Positions 25,800 through 35,108 of a stretch of DNA of 64,000 nucleotides are shown piece after piece. Origin of the DNA: Kordiimonadaceae bacterium (GTDB taxonomy: Bacteria > Pseudomonadota > Alphaproteobacteria > Sphingomonadales > Emcibacteraceae); contig JACKKT010000011.1 in assembly GCA_024236295.1 (NCBI GenBank), positions 25,054 through 89,053 on the forward strand. Reading direction: 5' to 3'. Under the pieces are notes generated by a model. It worked only from the letters and a program-made list of their open reading frames with translations, had not been told where the DNA came from and made no database searches. Made by a program: the position numbers and the translations under genes. Position 1 is the stretch's first letter. Each line of letters opens with the position of its first letter.

Positions 25800-28700
25800 A
25801 TGCCCGATGATAAAACTTTTATCCACCTTAGAGTTCATTCAGCATATTCTCTGGCTGAAGGTGCGGTCCACATTAAGGATCTGGTTAAGCATTGCGTCGG
25901 TAATAATATGCCAGCTGTTGCGATTACTGATACCAATAATATGTTTGGGGCTCTTGATGCTTCATTAAATCTGCCGGCCGGGGGCATTCAGCCAATCATT
26001 GGGGTGACACTGGCTATTCGTCATGGGGAAAGATCAGACAATCAACTTGTGAAAGCTCCGTCACCCGGATGGTTGGTGCTACTCGCGCAAACACAACGTG
26101 GATATGAAAATCTAATGGTTCTGGTCAGTAAAGCCCATTTGAAATCTGATCCAAGCGAAAGTCCGCAAATATCCATTTCTGACCTGGACGGTCACACTGA
26201 AGATGTCATTTGTCTTACCGGCGGTGTTAATGGCCCTGTTGGTAAATTTTTACAGGATGGTGAAACTGGAAAAGCAGAAGAGTGCCTTAATTATCTGAAT
26301 GGTCTTTTTCCCGGGCATCTTTATACGGAAATTGCCCGGCACGGCCACAAAGTCGAAAATGACCTTGAGGAAACTTTTATAGAGCTCGCCTATAAATATG
26401 ATATTCCACTGGTGGCGACCAATCAGGTCTTTTTCCCGACACGAAAAATGTATCAGGCCCATGATGCACTGCTTTGTATTGCCGGGGGCAATTATGTTGA
26501 TCAGACTGATCGGCGTAAGGAATCACCTGAAAATTATTTCAAGTCATCAGCCGAAATGATTGAGCTTTTTAAAGACATTCCGGAAGCAATTGACAATACT
26601 ATTGTCATTGCTCAAAGATGTGCCTTTAAAGTGCCGACAATTGATCCTATTTTGCCGAAATTCACCATTGAAGATACGATGGATGAAGCTGAGAGCCTGA
26701 AACTTATGGCGAAAGAAGGGCTTGATGAACGGCTTAACCACCATGTGTTTGATGGTGAGAAAGATCAGGAACTTGGAAAACCCTATTATGATCGTCTGGA
26801 CTATGAACTTGATATTATCAACAAAATGGGTTTTCCCGGTTATTTTCTTATCGTTGCCGATTTTATTCAATGGTCAAAAGATCACGGCATTCCGGTCGGG
26901 CCGGGGCGGGGGTCCGGCGCAGGGTCCGTTGTGGCCTGGGCGCTTAAGATCACGGATCTGGACCCACTAAAATTCGGCCTACTGTTTGAGCGTTTTCTGA
27001 ACCCGGAACGTATATCCATGCCTGACTTTGATATCGACTTTTGCCAGGACAAGCGCGAGCGGGTTATTAAATATGTGCAGGATAAATATGGCCACGACCA
27101 GGTCGCTCAAATTATTACTTTTGGTAAATTACAGGCACGTGCGGTGGTGCGTGATGTCGGGCGGGTTCTCCAGATGCCTTATATGCAGGTTGACAGGCTT
27201 TCAAAGCTTATTCCCAGCAATCCGGCAAACCCGATAACGCTTTCGGAAGCGATTGAAAGTGAAAAAAAACTGCGTGAGGAAATCAGCAGCGACCCAAATA
27301 CATCGCACCTGATTGATATAGCACTTCAACTTGAAGGGTTATTTCGACATGCTTCAACCCATGCCGCGGGCGTAGTTATTGGCGATCGGCCGCTTGATCA
27401 GCTGGTTCCGCTTTACCGGGACCCGCGTTCAGACATGCCGGTTACCCAGTTTAACATGAAATATGTTGAACAGGCAGGACTGGTGAAATTCGACTTTCTT
27501 GGACTAAAAACACTGACCGTGCTTAAAAAAGCACAGGAATTTATTGCGGCAAGAAATATCGAAATCGATTTGGAAAATGTCCCGCTTGATGACAAACCGT
27601 CATACGAGCTTATGTGCAGCGGCAAAACCACAGGTATATTCCAGCTTGAAAGTTCAGGAATGCAGAGCGTCTTGATCAACCTTAAACCTGATATGTTTGA
27701 AGACATAATCGCGGTGGTTGCTCTTTATCGGCCTGGGCCAATGGATAATATTCCACGCTATATTGCCTGTAAACATGGGGATGAGGAACCGGACTATCTT
27801 CACCCATTGCTGGAAGATATCCTTACCGAAACCTACGGTGTGATCATTTATCAGGAACAGGTAATGCAGATCGCCCAGATCCTGGCTGATTACACATTGG
27901 GGGATGCGGATATCCTTCGCCGGGCTATGGGCAAGAAAATTGCATCTGAAATGGATGCACAGCGGGCGCGCTTTCAGGAAGGTGCTGATAAGAAAGGCGT
28001 GGACCCGAAACAGGCCGCAACAATTTTTGATCAGGTTGCGAAATTTGCCGGTTATGGTTTTAATAAAAGCCACGCTGCTGCCTATGCACTTGTTTCCTAT
28101 CATACGGCTTATTTAAAGGCCAATTACACGGTCGAGTTCATGGCGGCGATCATGACACTTGATCTGACCAATACCGATAAGCTTCACATTTTTAAGCAGG
28201 AACTTGGAAATCTTAATATTCCTGTGCTTCCACCGGATATTAATAAATCCCGTGTGGAATTTTCAGCAGAGGTCATTGAAGGGGAGAAAGACCAGCAGAA
28301 TATTGGCGGTGCCATGAGTGACGGAAAGCTCAGAGGCGTAAGATATGGCCTTGCCGGACTTAAAAACGTTGGTGTTGCTGCTATGGAAAGCCTGATTGCC
28401 GAGCGCGATAAAAATGGACCTTTTATGGATATATCAGATTTCTGTAACCGTGTTGATACAAGGCAAATAAACAAGAGAGCTCTTGAAAATCTTATAAAAG
28501 CAGGGGCTTTTGACAGTCTTAACCCCAATCGTGCACAGCTTTATAGTGGCGTTGAGATGATCCTGCGGCAGATGAGCCTTGCCACTCAGGAACGAAATTC
28601 AAATCAGGTCAGCCTGTTTGGGGATCAGGTTGAAGTACAGTCGGTTATTTTGGCGGATGTGAATGACTGGGACCTCATTGAAAGACTGAAATGTGAGCAG

Positions 28701-29312
28701 GAAGCGGTTGGCTTTTATCTGTCCGCTCACCCGCTAGATGCCTATTTAAATGTTCTTGCCCGACAAAAAGTGGTGCCTAGTTCGGAAATTGCAGAAAGGG
28801 CCGCAGGAAAGGGCGGGTTTATAAAACTTGCCGGTACCATTCAGGGTATTAGGCGAATGAAATCAAAGAGCGGTAAGCCATATGCTTTCTTGAGTTTGTC
28901 TGACCCATCCGGCGGATTTGAAGTCACCCTTTTTTCTGAGCTTCTCGATGCGGTGGATGATTTTCTTGTTAATGGTAATTCTGTTATTATCAGTGCGGAA
29001 GTGAAACATAGTGATGATGGTGCTTTAAGGATTACGGCACAGGGGCTTGAAACCATTGACAGTGTGGCAATGCGAACAGGGACGGGGCTTGATATTTACC
29101 TGAAAGACGCGAGTAATATTGAAGCCATTAAAGAAATCCTGAACAACTGTAAAAATGGTCGTGGGAGAGTTACTTTCCGTATGAATATCAAACATGATGA
29201 TTTCCCCGATTGTGATGTGGATGTTGAGCTTAAAGACCGTTACAAAATTTCACCGGCAATCAGGAATGCTGTTGTATCCCTTAAAGGTGTTATTGATGCC
29301 AAAGAAATTTAA
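25800..29312 (+). CDS. dnaE: DNA polymerase III subunit alpha
   Basis: Catalytic subunit of the replicative polymerase. The 1170-residue protein has the N-terminal PHP domain (HLRVHSAYSLAEGAV, VAITDTNNMFGAL), the C-family palm with catalytic aspartates Asp411 and Asp413 in PDFDIDFC and Asp565 in VKFDFLGL, the fingers, and a C-terminal OB fold. A probable clamp-binding motif QVSLFGD is at residues 936-942. The PHP motif HSAYS instead of HSDYS suggests that this domain is not an active proofreading nuclease, as in other DnaE1 proteins. No strong ribosome binding site was seen before the ATG. Confidence 0.97.
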   Translation: MPDDKTFIHLRVHSAYSLAEGAVHIKDLVKHCVGNNMPAVAITDTNNMFGALDASLNLPAGGIQPIIGVTLAIRHGERSDNQLVKAPSPGWLVLLAQTQRGYENLMVLVSKAHLKSDPSESPQISISDLDGHTEDVICLTGGVNGPVGKFLQDGETGKAEECLNYLNGLFPGHLYTEIARHGHKVENDLEETFIELAYKYDIPLVATNQVFFPTRKMYQAHDALLCIAGGNYVDQTDRRKESPENYFKSSAEMIELFKDIPEAIDNTIVIAQRCAFKVPTIDPILPKFTIEDTMDEAESLKLMAKEGLDERLNHHVFDGEKDQELGKPYYDRLDYELDIINKMGFPGYFLIVADFIQWSKDHGIPVGPGRGSGAGSVVAWALKITDLDPLKFGLLFERFLNPERISMPDFDIDFCQDKRERVIKYVQDKYGHDQVAQIITFGKLQARAVVRDVGRVLQMPYMQVDRLSKLIPSNPANPITLSEAIESEKKLREEISSDPNTSHLIDIALQLEGLFRHASTHAAGVVIGDRPLDQLVPLYRDPRSDMPVTQFNMKYVEQAGLVKFDFLGLKTLTVLKKAQEFIAARNIEIDLENVPLDDKPSYELMCSGKTTGIFQLESSGMQSVLINLKPDMFEDIIAVVALYRPGPMDNIPRYIACKHGDEEPDYLHPLLEDILTETYGVIIYQEQVMQIAQILADYTLGDADILRRAMGKKIASEMDAQRARFQEGADKKGVDPKQAATIFDQVAKFAGYGFNKSHAAAYALVSYHTAYLKANYTVEFMAAIMTLDLTNTDKLHIFKQELGNLNIPVLPPDINKSRVEFSAEVIEGEKDQQNIGGAMSDGKLRGVRYGLAGLKNVGVAAMESLIAERDKNGPFMDISDFCNRVDTRQINKRALENLIKAGAFDSLNPNRAQLYSGVEMILRQMSLATQERNSNQVSLFGDQVEVQSVILADVNDWDLIERLKCEQEAVGFYLSAHPLDAYLNVLARQKVVPSSEIAERAAGKGGFIKLAGTIQGIRRMKSKSGKPYAFLSLSDPSGGFEVTLFSELLDAVDDFLVNGNSVIISAEVKHSDDGALRITAQGLETIDSVAMRTGTGLDIYLKDASNIEAIKEILNNCKNGRGRVTFRMNIKHDDFPDCDVDVELKDRYKISPAIRNAVVSLKGVIDAKEI

Positions 29313-29329
29313 AGACTAAAGAAATTTAA

Positions 29330-30070
29330 ATGAATGACAAATCTTCCATCATTGATTCAGCATCTATTCTTGTTATTCGGGATAATGATGTAACAGGTAA
29401 ATTGGAAGTATTAATGGTCAAGCGTCACCCTGATATTGGATTTGCCGGTGGTGCATATGTTTTTCCTGGTGGTAAGGTTGACCCGGATGATTTGACCCTA
29501 TCTAGAGATATTCCATTTTACCCGGCGGGATATTCTGATTTTATTTATACGGCCTTTAGGGAAGTATTTGAAGAATCGGGCCTGATAATAGGGAATGAGG
29601 GTGATGCTGTTGAATATAGAAACGCATTGCTTCAGGGGGAAATTGCCTTTTCTGAAATTATTAAGCAAGCAAATATAATCTTTAATCCAGATGATATTAT
29701 TCCTTTTGCGCGCTGGGTGACACCAAGACAATATTTGAAAAGATTTGATACACGGTTTTATCTGGCCAAAGCGCCGCAAGGTCAGCAGGTTATTCCTGAT
29801 TTTAAGGAGATTATCGAAGCAAAATGGGTTGAGCCAATTGAATTCATTGATCAATTTAGAAATGAAATTATGTTTCCTACATTAATGAATCTAAAACTAT
29901 TGGGTCAGGCGTCCAAAGTTGATGAGGCATTAGATCAGGCGAGACGACGAAAAATTATCAAGGTCGAGCCAAAATGGACCAATGGTATTCCATCGATAGA
30001 TCCTCGTGCCGGATATGGCGAGCTTGATTATCATGGTCTTTATCAGGGCTTCAAAGGTGATAAGGTGTAA
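29330..30070 (+). CDS. NUDIX hydrolase, NUDT19-like
   Basis: Probable pyrophosphohydrolase. The Nudix box is split by a long insertion: the first glycines (VFPGGKVDPDD, residues 44-54) are separated from REVFEESGLI (77-86) by about 23 residues, an arrangement seen in the NUDT7/NUDT19 group that hydrolyses coenzyme A derivatives. The metal-binding glutamates in REVFEESG are intact. The 246-residue length exceeds a minimal Nudix domain, and the C-terminal half contains WVTPRQYLKRFDTRFYLA, also typical of this group. CoA specificity is inferred from the group only. The gene follows dnaE by 17 bases. Confidence 0.82.
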   Translation: MNDKSSIIDSASILVIRDNDVTGKLEVLMVKRHPDIGFAGGAYVFPGGKVDPDDLTLSRDIPFYPAGYSDFIYTAFREVFEESGLIIGNEGDAVEYRNALLQGEIAFSEIIKQANIIFNPDDIIPFARWVTPRQYLKRFDTRFYLAKAPQGQQVIPDFKEIIEAKWVEPIEFIDQFRNEIMFPTLMNLKLLGQASKVDEALDQARRRKIIKVEPKWTNGIPSIDPRAGYGELDYHGLYQGFKGDKV

Positions 30071-30097
30071 TTTTTTGTCGGAATTTCAAGAAAACCC

Positions 30098-30126
30098 TTG
30101 ATATCCGATGCTTCAGCGTGTATTAC
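30098..30126 (+). promoter_or_regulatory. Predicted promoter of the rpsB-tsf run
   Basis: TTGATA (30098-30103) and TATTAC (30121-30126) with 17-base spacing. The predicted start near 30133 gives an untranslated leader of about 108 bases before rpsB, which contains the folded element at 30142-30211. Confidence 0.65.
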
Positions 30127-30141
30127 CCGCTTACTTTCACA

Positions 30142-30211
30142 TGCAGGTATTTGTTTATCCCCTACATATTGGGATCGACACACCGGTGTTCTAAGGAACT
30201 CAGCACCTGCA
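30142..30211 (+). promoter_or_regulatory. Structured 5' leader of rpsB
   Basis: Three helices can be drawn as a three-way junction. A closing stem pairs TGCAGGT (30142-30148) with ACCTGCA (30205-30211). Inside it are hairpins ATCCC/GGGAT (30157-30161 with 30171-30175, 9-nt loop) and GTTC/GAAC (30188-30191 with 30196-30199, TAAG loop). The region ends 29 bases before the rpsB ATG. Leaders that bind ribosomal protein S2 and repress rpsB-tsf are known in other bacteria; a similar role here is inferred only from position and fold. Confidence 0.45.
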
Positions 30212-30240
30212 GAGGATTAACCGGAAAAGGAATTTTTAGA

Positions 30241-31059
30241 ATGGCAATGCCTACATTTACTATGCGCGAGCTATTGGAAGCTGGCGTTCACTTTGGACAT
30301 CAAAAGCACCGTTGGAACCCACGTATGGGTGATTATATTTTTGGTGTTAGAAATAAAGTTCATATTATCAACCTCTCAATCACTGTGCCGCTGTTGCATC
30401 GTGCCCTTGAGCAAATTCGCGACATTACAGCTGCGGGTGGTCGTGTACTCTTTGTTGGTACTAAAAGACAGGCATCAGGACCAATTGCTGAAGCGGCAAA
30501 ACGTTGTGGGCAATATTATGTCAATCATCGCTGGCTTGGTGGGATGCTGACAAACTGGGAAACAATTTCCAATTCGATAAAACGTCTTAATGAACTTGAT
30601 GAAAAGCTTACAGGTGACCTTACAGGATTTACCAAAAAAGAAACGTTGCAAATGACACGTGAGCGCGACAAACTAGAACGCTCCCTTGGTGGTATTAAAG
30701 AAATGGGTGGTATTCCAAGCGCGATTTTCGTGATCGATACCAATAAAGAAGAGCTTGCTATTGCTGAAGGCAAAAAACTGGGTATTCCAGTGGTAGCTAT
30801 TCTTGATACAAACTGTGATCCGGAAAATATTGATTTCCCGGTTCCAGGAAACGATGATGCGACCCGTGCCATTGATCTTTACTGCAATCTTGTTGCAGAT
30901 GCTGTTCTTGAAGGTATCCAACAGGAACTTTCATCACAGGGCGTTGATATTGGCGCAATGGAAGCACCGGTAGAAGAAATACCAGAAGTTGCTGAAGAAA
31001 CGCCAGCTGAGGAAGAAGCCCCTGTTGCTGAAGAAACTAGCGAAGAGAAATCTTCTTAA
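30241..31059 (+). CDS. rpsB: 30S ribosomal protein S2
   Basis: Small-subunit protein assembled late and needed for translation initiation. I start it at the ATG at 30241 (MAMPTFTMRELLEAGVHFGHQ), with AAAAGGAA upstream, giving 272 residues; the frame is open further upstream, but that part lies in the leader. The S2 signatures GVHFGHQKHRWNP and the NRWLGGMLTNW-like HHRWLGGMLTNWETI are present. The C-terminus carries an acidic, Glu/Pro/Ala-rich tail of about 35 residues, a common alphaproteobacterial extension. tsf follows after 27 bases. Confidence 0.97.
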   Translation: MAMPTFTMRELLEAGVHFGHQKHRWNPRMGDYIFGVRNKVHIINLSITVPLLHRALEQIRDITAAGGRVLFVGTKRQASGPIAEAAKRCGQYYVNHRWLGGMLTNWETISNSIKRLNELDEKLTGDLTGFTKKETLQMTRERDKLERSLGGIKEMGGIPSAIFVIDTNKEELAIAEGKKLGIPVVAILDTNCDPENIDFPVPGNDDATRAIDLYCNLVADAVLEGIQQELSSQGVDIGAMEAPVEEIPEVAEETPAEEEAPVAEETSEEKSS

Positions 31060-31086
31060 TTTAGAATTTAAAACAAGGAAAGAATG

Positions 31087-32013
31087 ATGGCTCAAATTAC
31101 TGCCGCTCTTGTTAAAGAACTGCGTGAAAAATCCGGCGCAGGCATGATGGATTGCAAAAAAGCGCTTAGTGAAAATGATGGCGACATCGAAGCGTCAATG
31201 GATTGGCTGCGTCAAAAAGGAATTGCGAAAGCTGAGAAAAAATCAGGTCGTGTTGCAGCCGAAGGTCTTGTTGCAGTTGCTTCAAACGGAACCACTGCTG
31301 TTGCAGTTGAAGTGAACTCGGAAACAGACTTTGTTGCTCGTAACGAAAAATTCCAAACTTTGGTTAAAGGTGTAGCTGACGTAGCATTGGCCAATAACGG
31401 TGATTATGATGCAACAAAATCTGCGACATATCCAGGTGAAAGCCATAGTGTCGAAGCTGAAGTGACCGAAGCTGTTGGTACAATTGGTGAAAATATGAAT
31501 TTCCGACGCTCAGCCGGACTTTCTGTCACAAACGGTGTGGTCTCAACTTATATACATAATGCTGTTACTCCTGGTCTGGGTAAACTGGCCGTATTGGTGG
31601 CACTGGAATCTGATGCTGATCAAGTTGCGCTTGAAGCTCTTGGCAAGCAGCTTGCCATGCATGTTGCGGCGACAAACCCGCAATCAATGACAATTGAAGA
31701 ATTGTCCGAAGAAGCTGTAGAACGTGAAAAAGCTATTCTCGTTGAGCAGGCCCGCGAATCTGGCAAACCTGATAACATTATCGAAAAAATGATTGGTGGC
31801 CGTATGAACAAATTCTTCCAGGAAGTAGTGTTTCTGGAACAGACATTTGTAATCGATGGAGAAACTAAAGTTAGCAAAGTCATTGAAAAAGCGGCCAAAG
31901 ATGCTGGTTCTGATATTAAACTTACAGGATATGTAAGACTTGAGCTTGGTGAAGGCATCGAAAAAGAAGAAGGTGATTTTGCCGCTGAAGTAGCTGCTGC
32001 CGTTAGCAGTTAA
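31087..32013 (+). CDS. tsf: Elongation factor Ts
   Basis: Guanine nucleotide exchange factor for EF-Tu. The N-terminal UBA-like domain MAQITAALVKELREKSGAGMMDCKKALSE and the core motif EVNSETDFVARNEKF, whose Asp-Phe pair inserts into EF-Tu, are intact in 308 residues. Tandem ATG codons stand at 31084 and 31087; the second leaves a better distance (seven bases) from AAGGA and yields the standard N-terminus. rpsB-tsf is the universal pair. Confidence 0.97.
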   Translation: MAQITAALVKELREKSGAGMMDCKKALSENDGDIEASMDWLRQKGIAKAEKKSGRVAAEGLVAVASNGTTAVAVEVNSETDFVARNEKFQTLVKGVADVALANNGDYDATKSATYPGESHSVEAEVTEAVGTIGENMNFRRSAGLSVTNGVVSTYIHNAVTPGLGKLAVLVALESDADQVALEALGKQLAMHVAATNPQSMTIEELSEEAVEREKAILVEQARESGKPDNIIEKMIGGRMNKFFQEVVFLEQTFVIDGETKVSKVIEKAAKDAGSDIKLTGYVRLELGEGIEKEEGDFAAEVAAAVSS

Positions 32014-32024
32014 TATTTTTATTT

Positions 32025-32075
32025 ATCGGGCTCATATACGGATTAAAGAGTAGTTTTTCCGTATTTGGGCCCGAT
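32025..32075 (+). terminator. Long hairpin between tsf and pyrH
   Basis: ATCGGGC (32025-32031) pairs with GCCCGAT (32069-32075), and ATACGGA (32036-32042) pairs with TCCGTAT (32058-32064). The four bases between the two helices also pair apart from one T-T mismatch, so the stem is about 18 bp with a 15-nt loop. Only a weak T run (TTTGTAT) follows. It may be a partial terminator that lowers pyrH expression relative to rpsB-tsf, or an RNase processing site. Confidence 0.5.
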
Positions 32076-32169
32076 TTGTATCCATAGTCCAATTTTTTAT
32101 AAAAACATAATGGACATATGATTAATTTGCGAGCAAAGTACTCAAGATTAAAATAGGAGAGATTTTTTC

Positions 32170-32889
32170 ATGACAGAAGACCTTCAGTATAAACGTGTTT
32201 TGTTAAAATTATCAGGTGAAGCCCTAATGGGGGATCAGAATTACGGTATTTCACCTAAAGTAGTAAAAAGAATTGCTGAAGAAGTTAAAACTGTCGTTGA
32301 AATGGGGACCCAAGTATGTCTTGTTGTTGGTGCTGGAAATATTTTCCGTGGTATGACGGGGGTAGCCAGCGGATTTGATCGCACTTCTGCCGATCATATG
32401 GGTATGTTGGCTACTGTTATGAACAGTCTGGCATTGCAGAATGCACTGGAACAGAACGGTGTAGATACCCGTGTTCAGTCTGCTTTTCCAATAGCATCTG
32501 TTTGTGAACCTTATATCAGAAGAAAAGCTATCCGGCATATGGAAAAGGGCCGTGTGGTTGTCTTTGCTGCGGGCACAGGAAATCCCTTTTTTACAACGGA
32601 TAGTGCGGCCGCACTGAGAGCAGCTGAAATGAACTGTGATGCGATTTTGAAAGGAACCCAGGTTGACGGTGTTTATAGTGCCGATCCGAAACTTGATCCT
32701 AATGCAGTAAAATATGATACATTAAGTTATATGGATGTTTTGAAAAATGATTTGAAGGTCATGGATGCTTCGGCAATTTCATTGGCGCGTGAGAATAATA
32801 TACCCATTCTGGTATTTTCTATTCACGAACCAGGAAATTTTGCCAAAGTATTGCTTGGAAAAGGTCCTCATACTAAAATCTGTAATTAA
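32170..32889 (+). CDS. pyrH: UMP kinase
   Basis: Phosphorylates UMP to UDP in pyrimidine nucleotide synthesis. Bacterial hexameric enzyme of the amino-acid-kinase fold, 239 residues. Recognisable segments are KRVLLKLSGEALMG at the N-terminus, VGAGNIFRG, the TSADHMGMLATVMNSLALQ stretch and GTGNPFFTTDSAAALRA, the acceptor site. AGGAGAG lies nine bases before the ATG. The position between tsf and frr is nearly universal. Confidence 0.97.
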   Translation: MTEDLQYKRVLLKLSGEALMGDQNYGISPKVVKRIAEEVKTVVEMGTQVCLVVGAGNIFRGMTGVASGFDRTSADHMGMLATVMNSLALQNALEQNGVDTRVQSAFPIASVCEPYIRRKAIRHMEKGRVVVFAAGTGNPFFTTDSAAALRAAEMNCDAILKGTQVDGVYSADPKLDPNAVKYDTLSYMDVLKNDLKVMDASAISLARENNIPILVFSIHEPGNFAKVLLGKGPHTKICN

Positions 32890-32897
32890 AGCAGAGT

Positions 32898-32926
32898 TTG
32901 TTAATCTTGGGGCAATGATTTATAAA
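32898..32926 (+). promoter_or_regulatory. Predicted promoter upstream of frr
   Basis: TTGTTA (32898-32903) and TATAAA (32921-32926) with 17-base spacing, lying in the 67-base gap between pyrH and frr. It could give frr and the downstream isoprenoid and envelope genes their own transcription. Confidence 0.55.
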
Positions 32927-32956
32927 TTATAAAAAATAATAAACAGGAGTGATATA

Positions 32957-33517
32957 ATGTCATCGGAACTGGACCTTGCGGACATTAAACGCAGGATGAA
33001 TGGCGCAGTAGAAAATTTAAAAAGCGAATTTAAAGGCCTTAGAACAGGAAGAGCATCTGTAAACTTACTTGATCCGGTAGTTGTGGATGCATATGGTGCC
33101 CAAATGCCTATAAATCAGCTTGGTACAGTCTCAACACCGGAACCCAGAATGATCAGCGTACATGTTTGGGATAGGGGACTTGTTTCATCCGTTGAAAAAG
33201 CAATTCGTAATTCAGGTATAGGTCTTAATCCGATTGTTGATGGCGATACATTGCGTCTTCCTATTCCTGAACTTAATCAGGAGCGGCGGGTCGAGCTGAC
33301 CAAGCTTGCCAGAAATTATTCGGAACAGTCTAAAGTGGCTGTAAGGAACGTTCGCCGTGACGGCATGGAGACTGTTAAGCATATGGAAAAAGACGGTAAT
33401 ATCAGTCAGGATGAACAAAAGTCACTTGAAACGGATATACAGAAATTAACGGATGATGCTATTCACAGCATTGAAAAAATTACAGCAGCTAAAGAAGAAG
33501 AAATTATGCAGGTGTAA
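32957..33517 (+). CDS. frr: Ribosome recycling factor
   Basis: Splits post-termination ribosomes together with EF-G. The 186-residue tRNA-like protein has the conserved LRTGRAS segment early, LNQERRVELTKL in the hinge region and the long helical C-terminal half VAVRNVRRDGMETVKHMEKDG. ACAGGAGTGATATA precedes the ATG. It is separated from uppS by only five bases. Confidence 0.97.
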   Translation: MSSELDLADIKRRMNGAVENLKSEFKGLRTGRASVNLLDPVVVDAYGAQMPINQLGTVSTPEPRMISVHVWDRGLVSSVEKAIRNSGIGLNPIVDGDTLRLPIPELNQERRVELTKLARNYSEQSKVAVRNVRRDGMETVKHMEKDGNISQDEQKSLETDIQKLTDDAIHSIEKITAAKEEEIMQV

Positions 33518-33522
33518 AAGCA

Positions 33523-34275
33523 ATGTTGCTTGTTAAGGATGACGATAAAGTGGCTGAAAATGAAAGCCGGGCAGAAAAGCGACTTTCTCATATTGCCATT
33601 ATTATGGATGGTAATGGACGCTGGGCCAAATTACACCGTCTTCCCAAGTTTGCAGGGCACAAAAAAGGCGCAGATGCTGTTCGTGGTATTGTAGAAAAAT
33701 GTGCAGATCTGGATATTGGATATCTTACCCTATATGCATTTTCTTCTGAAAACTGGAACAGGCCGATTGAAGAAGTGAACGACCTAATGGGGCTTCTTAA
33801 AATCTATCTGACCAAGGAAATTGATGAACTTCACAGAAAAAATATACGCATCAGTTTTATTGGCAGTAGAAAACGCTTAAGCAAAAATCTTATTAGTCTG
33901 ATTGAAGAGTCGGAAGAAAAGACAAAAAATAATAAGAAGCTTCGATTAACACTTGCACTGAACTATGGTGGCCAGGAAGAAATAGTTTGTGCTGCCAAAA
34001 ATTTAGCCAGAAAAGTAAAGGAAGGCATTCTTGAAGTTGAAGATATTGATGAAAAGTTATTTTCTCAAAACCTTTATACCAATGATATGCCAGAACCGGA
34101 CCTTATAATCCGTACCAGTGGAGAACAACGCCTCAGTAATTTCATGCTTTGGCAGGCGGCTTACGCAGAATTCGTATTTCAGAACGTATTATGGCCTGAT
34201 TTTACTCAGGACAGCTTAATGAGCGCCATTGATGAATATTACAAAAGAGACAGGCGGTATGGTGCCAGACATTGA
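33523..34275 (+). CDS. uppS: Undecaprenyl diphosphate synthase
   Basis: Cis-prenyltransferase making the C55 carrier lipid for peptidoglycan and other envelope polymers. The catalytic motif HIAIIMDGNGRWAK (residues 23-36, Asp29) and the conserved RTSGEQRLSNFMLWQAAYAEF near residues 202-222 are intact, and the total of 250 residues is typical. The first 20 residues are charged and poorly conserved, so a slightly later start cannot be excluded. Its end overlaps the start of cdsA. Confidence 0.96.
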   Translation: MLLVKDDDKVAENESRAEKRLSHIAIIMDGNGRWAKLHRLPKFAGHKKGADAVRGIVEKCADLDIGYLTLYAFSSENWNRPIEEVNDLMGLLKIYLTKEIDELHRKNIRISFIGSRKRLSKNLISLIEESEEKTKNNKKLRLTLALNYGGQEEIVCAAKNLARKVKEGILEVEDIDEKLFSQNLYTNDMPEPDLIIRTSGEQRLSNFMLWQAAYAEFVFQNVLWPDFTQDSLMSAIDEYYKRDRRYGARH

Positions 34276-35086
34276 AAATAAGAACCTAGCTAAAAAAAAT
34301 AATCTGCTGACACGTGTATTTTCTGCTCTTGTCATGTTGCCGTTGGCAATTTTCATCATTTTAAATGGTGGGATGGCTTTCTTAATTCTTATCAGCTTTC
34401 TTACAGTGATGATTCTTTCTGAATGGAATGGGATATGTGAAAAAAGTCCAATTTCTTGGTTGGTAGCTGTTCAGGCATTGTGTGCCATATTATTGATTTA
34501 TCAGCTAAATATAGAAAGCCCGTATTTTTGGATATCATTTATTTCAAGTTTAATTTCAATTCTGGCGATCGCTTTATTGCTAAAAGTAAAATTGATTTGG
34601 GCTTTAACAGGCTTCTTTTATGCAGTAATACCATCGGCCAGTTTTTTGCTTATTGAAAAGCAGTTTGGCGGTGTTTTGGTGCTTTGGATGATGATAGTGA
34701 TCTGGTCAATGGATACCGGGGCCTATTTTGCGGGGAAAAATATTGGGGGCCCTAAAATGTCTCCTAAAATTAGCCCAAATAAAACATGGTCAGGTCTGAT
34801 TGGTGGAACAATTACTGCAATATTGATTGGTGGAATTTATGGCTTTTATATGCAAGATCAAAATATAGCATTATTCTCAAATGCCACAATTTTGCTTTTA
34901 TTCAGTGGTTTGTTTGCTTTATTGAGCCAAGTGGGTGATTTGGCTGAGTCAGCGGTAAAAAGAAAATTTTCCGTAAAGGACTCCGGCTCGATCATTCCAG
35001 GTCATGGTGGCGTTATGGACCGTGTTGATGGCGTATTATTTGTCGCTCCGGCTGTTCTTATTGTATCTAATGTGTTATATGCCTGA
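34259..35086 (+). CDS. cdsA: Phosphatidate cytidylyltransferase
   Basis: Integral membrane enzyme converting phosphatidate and CTP to CDP-diacylglycerol, the branch point of phospholipid synthesis. About eight hydrophobic helices precede the family signature SAVKRKFSVKDSGSIIPGHGG, followed by MDRVDGV, at the C-terminus. The start is uncertain: I use the ATG at 34259 (MVPDIENKN, 275 residues, 17-base overlap with uppS), but the ATG at 34232 is also in frame, and neither has a strong ribosome binding site. Confidence 0.93.
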   Translation: MVPDIENKNLAKKNNLLTRVFSALVMLPLAIFIILNGGMAFLILISFLTVMILSEWNGICEKSPISWLVAVQALCAILLIYQLNIESPYFWISFISSLISILAIALLLKVKLIWALTGFFYAVIPSASFLLIEKQFGGVLVLWMMIVIWSMDTGAYFAGKNIGGPKMSPKISPNKTWSGLIGGTITAILIGGIYGFYMQDQNIALFSNATILLLFSGLFALLSQVGDLAESAVKRKFSVKDSGSIIPGHGGVMDRVDGVLFVAPAVLIVSNVLYA

Positions 35087-35108
35087 TGAATGGAAATAAG
35101 TTGTTGAT

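Noticed and set aside
32127..32154. TTGCGA-N16-TAAAAT as a pyrH promoter
   Set aside because: The predicted start would fall inside the pyrH ribosome binding site, leaving no usable leader.
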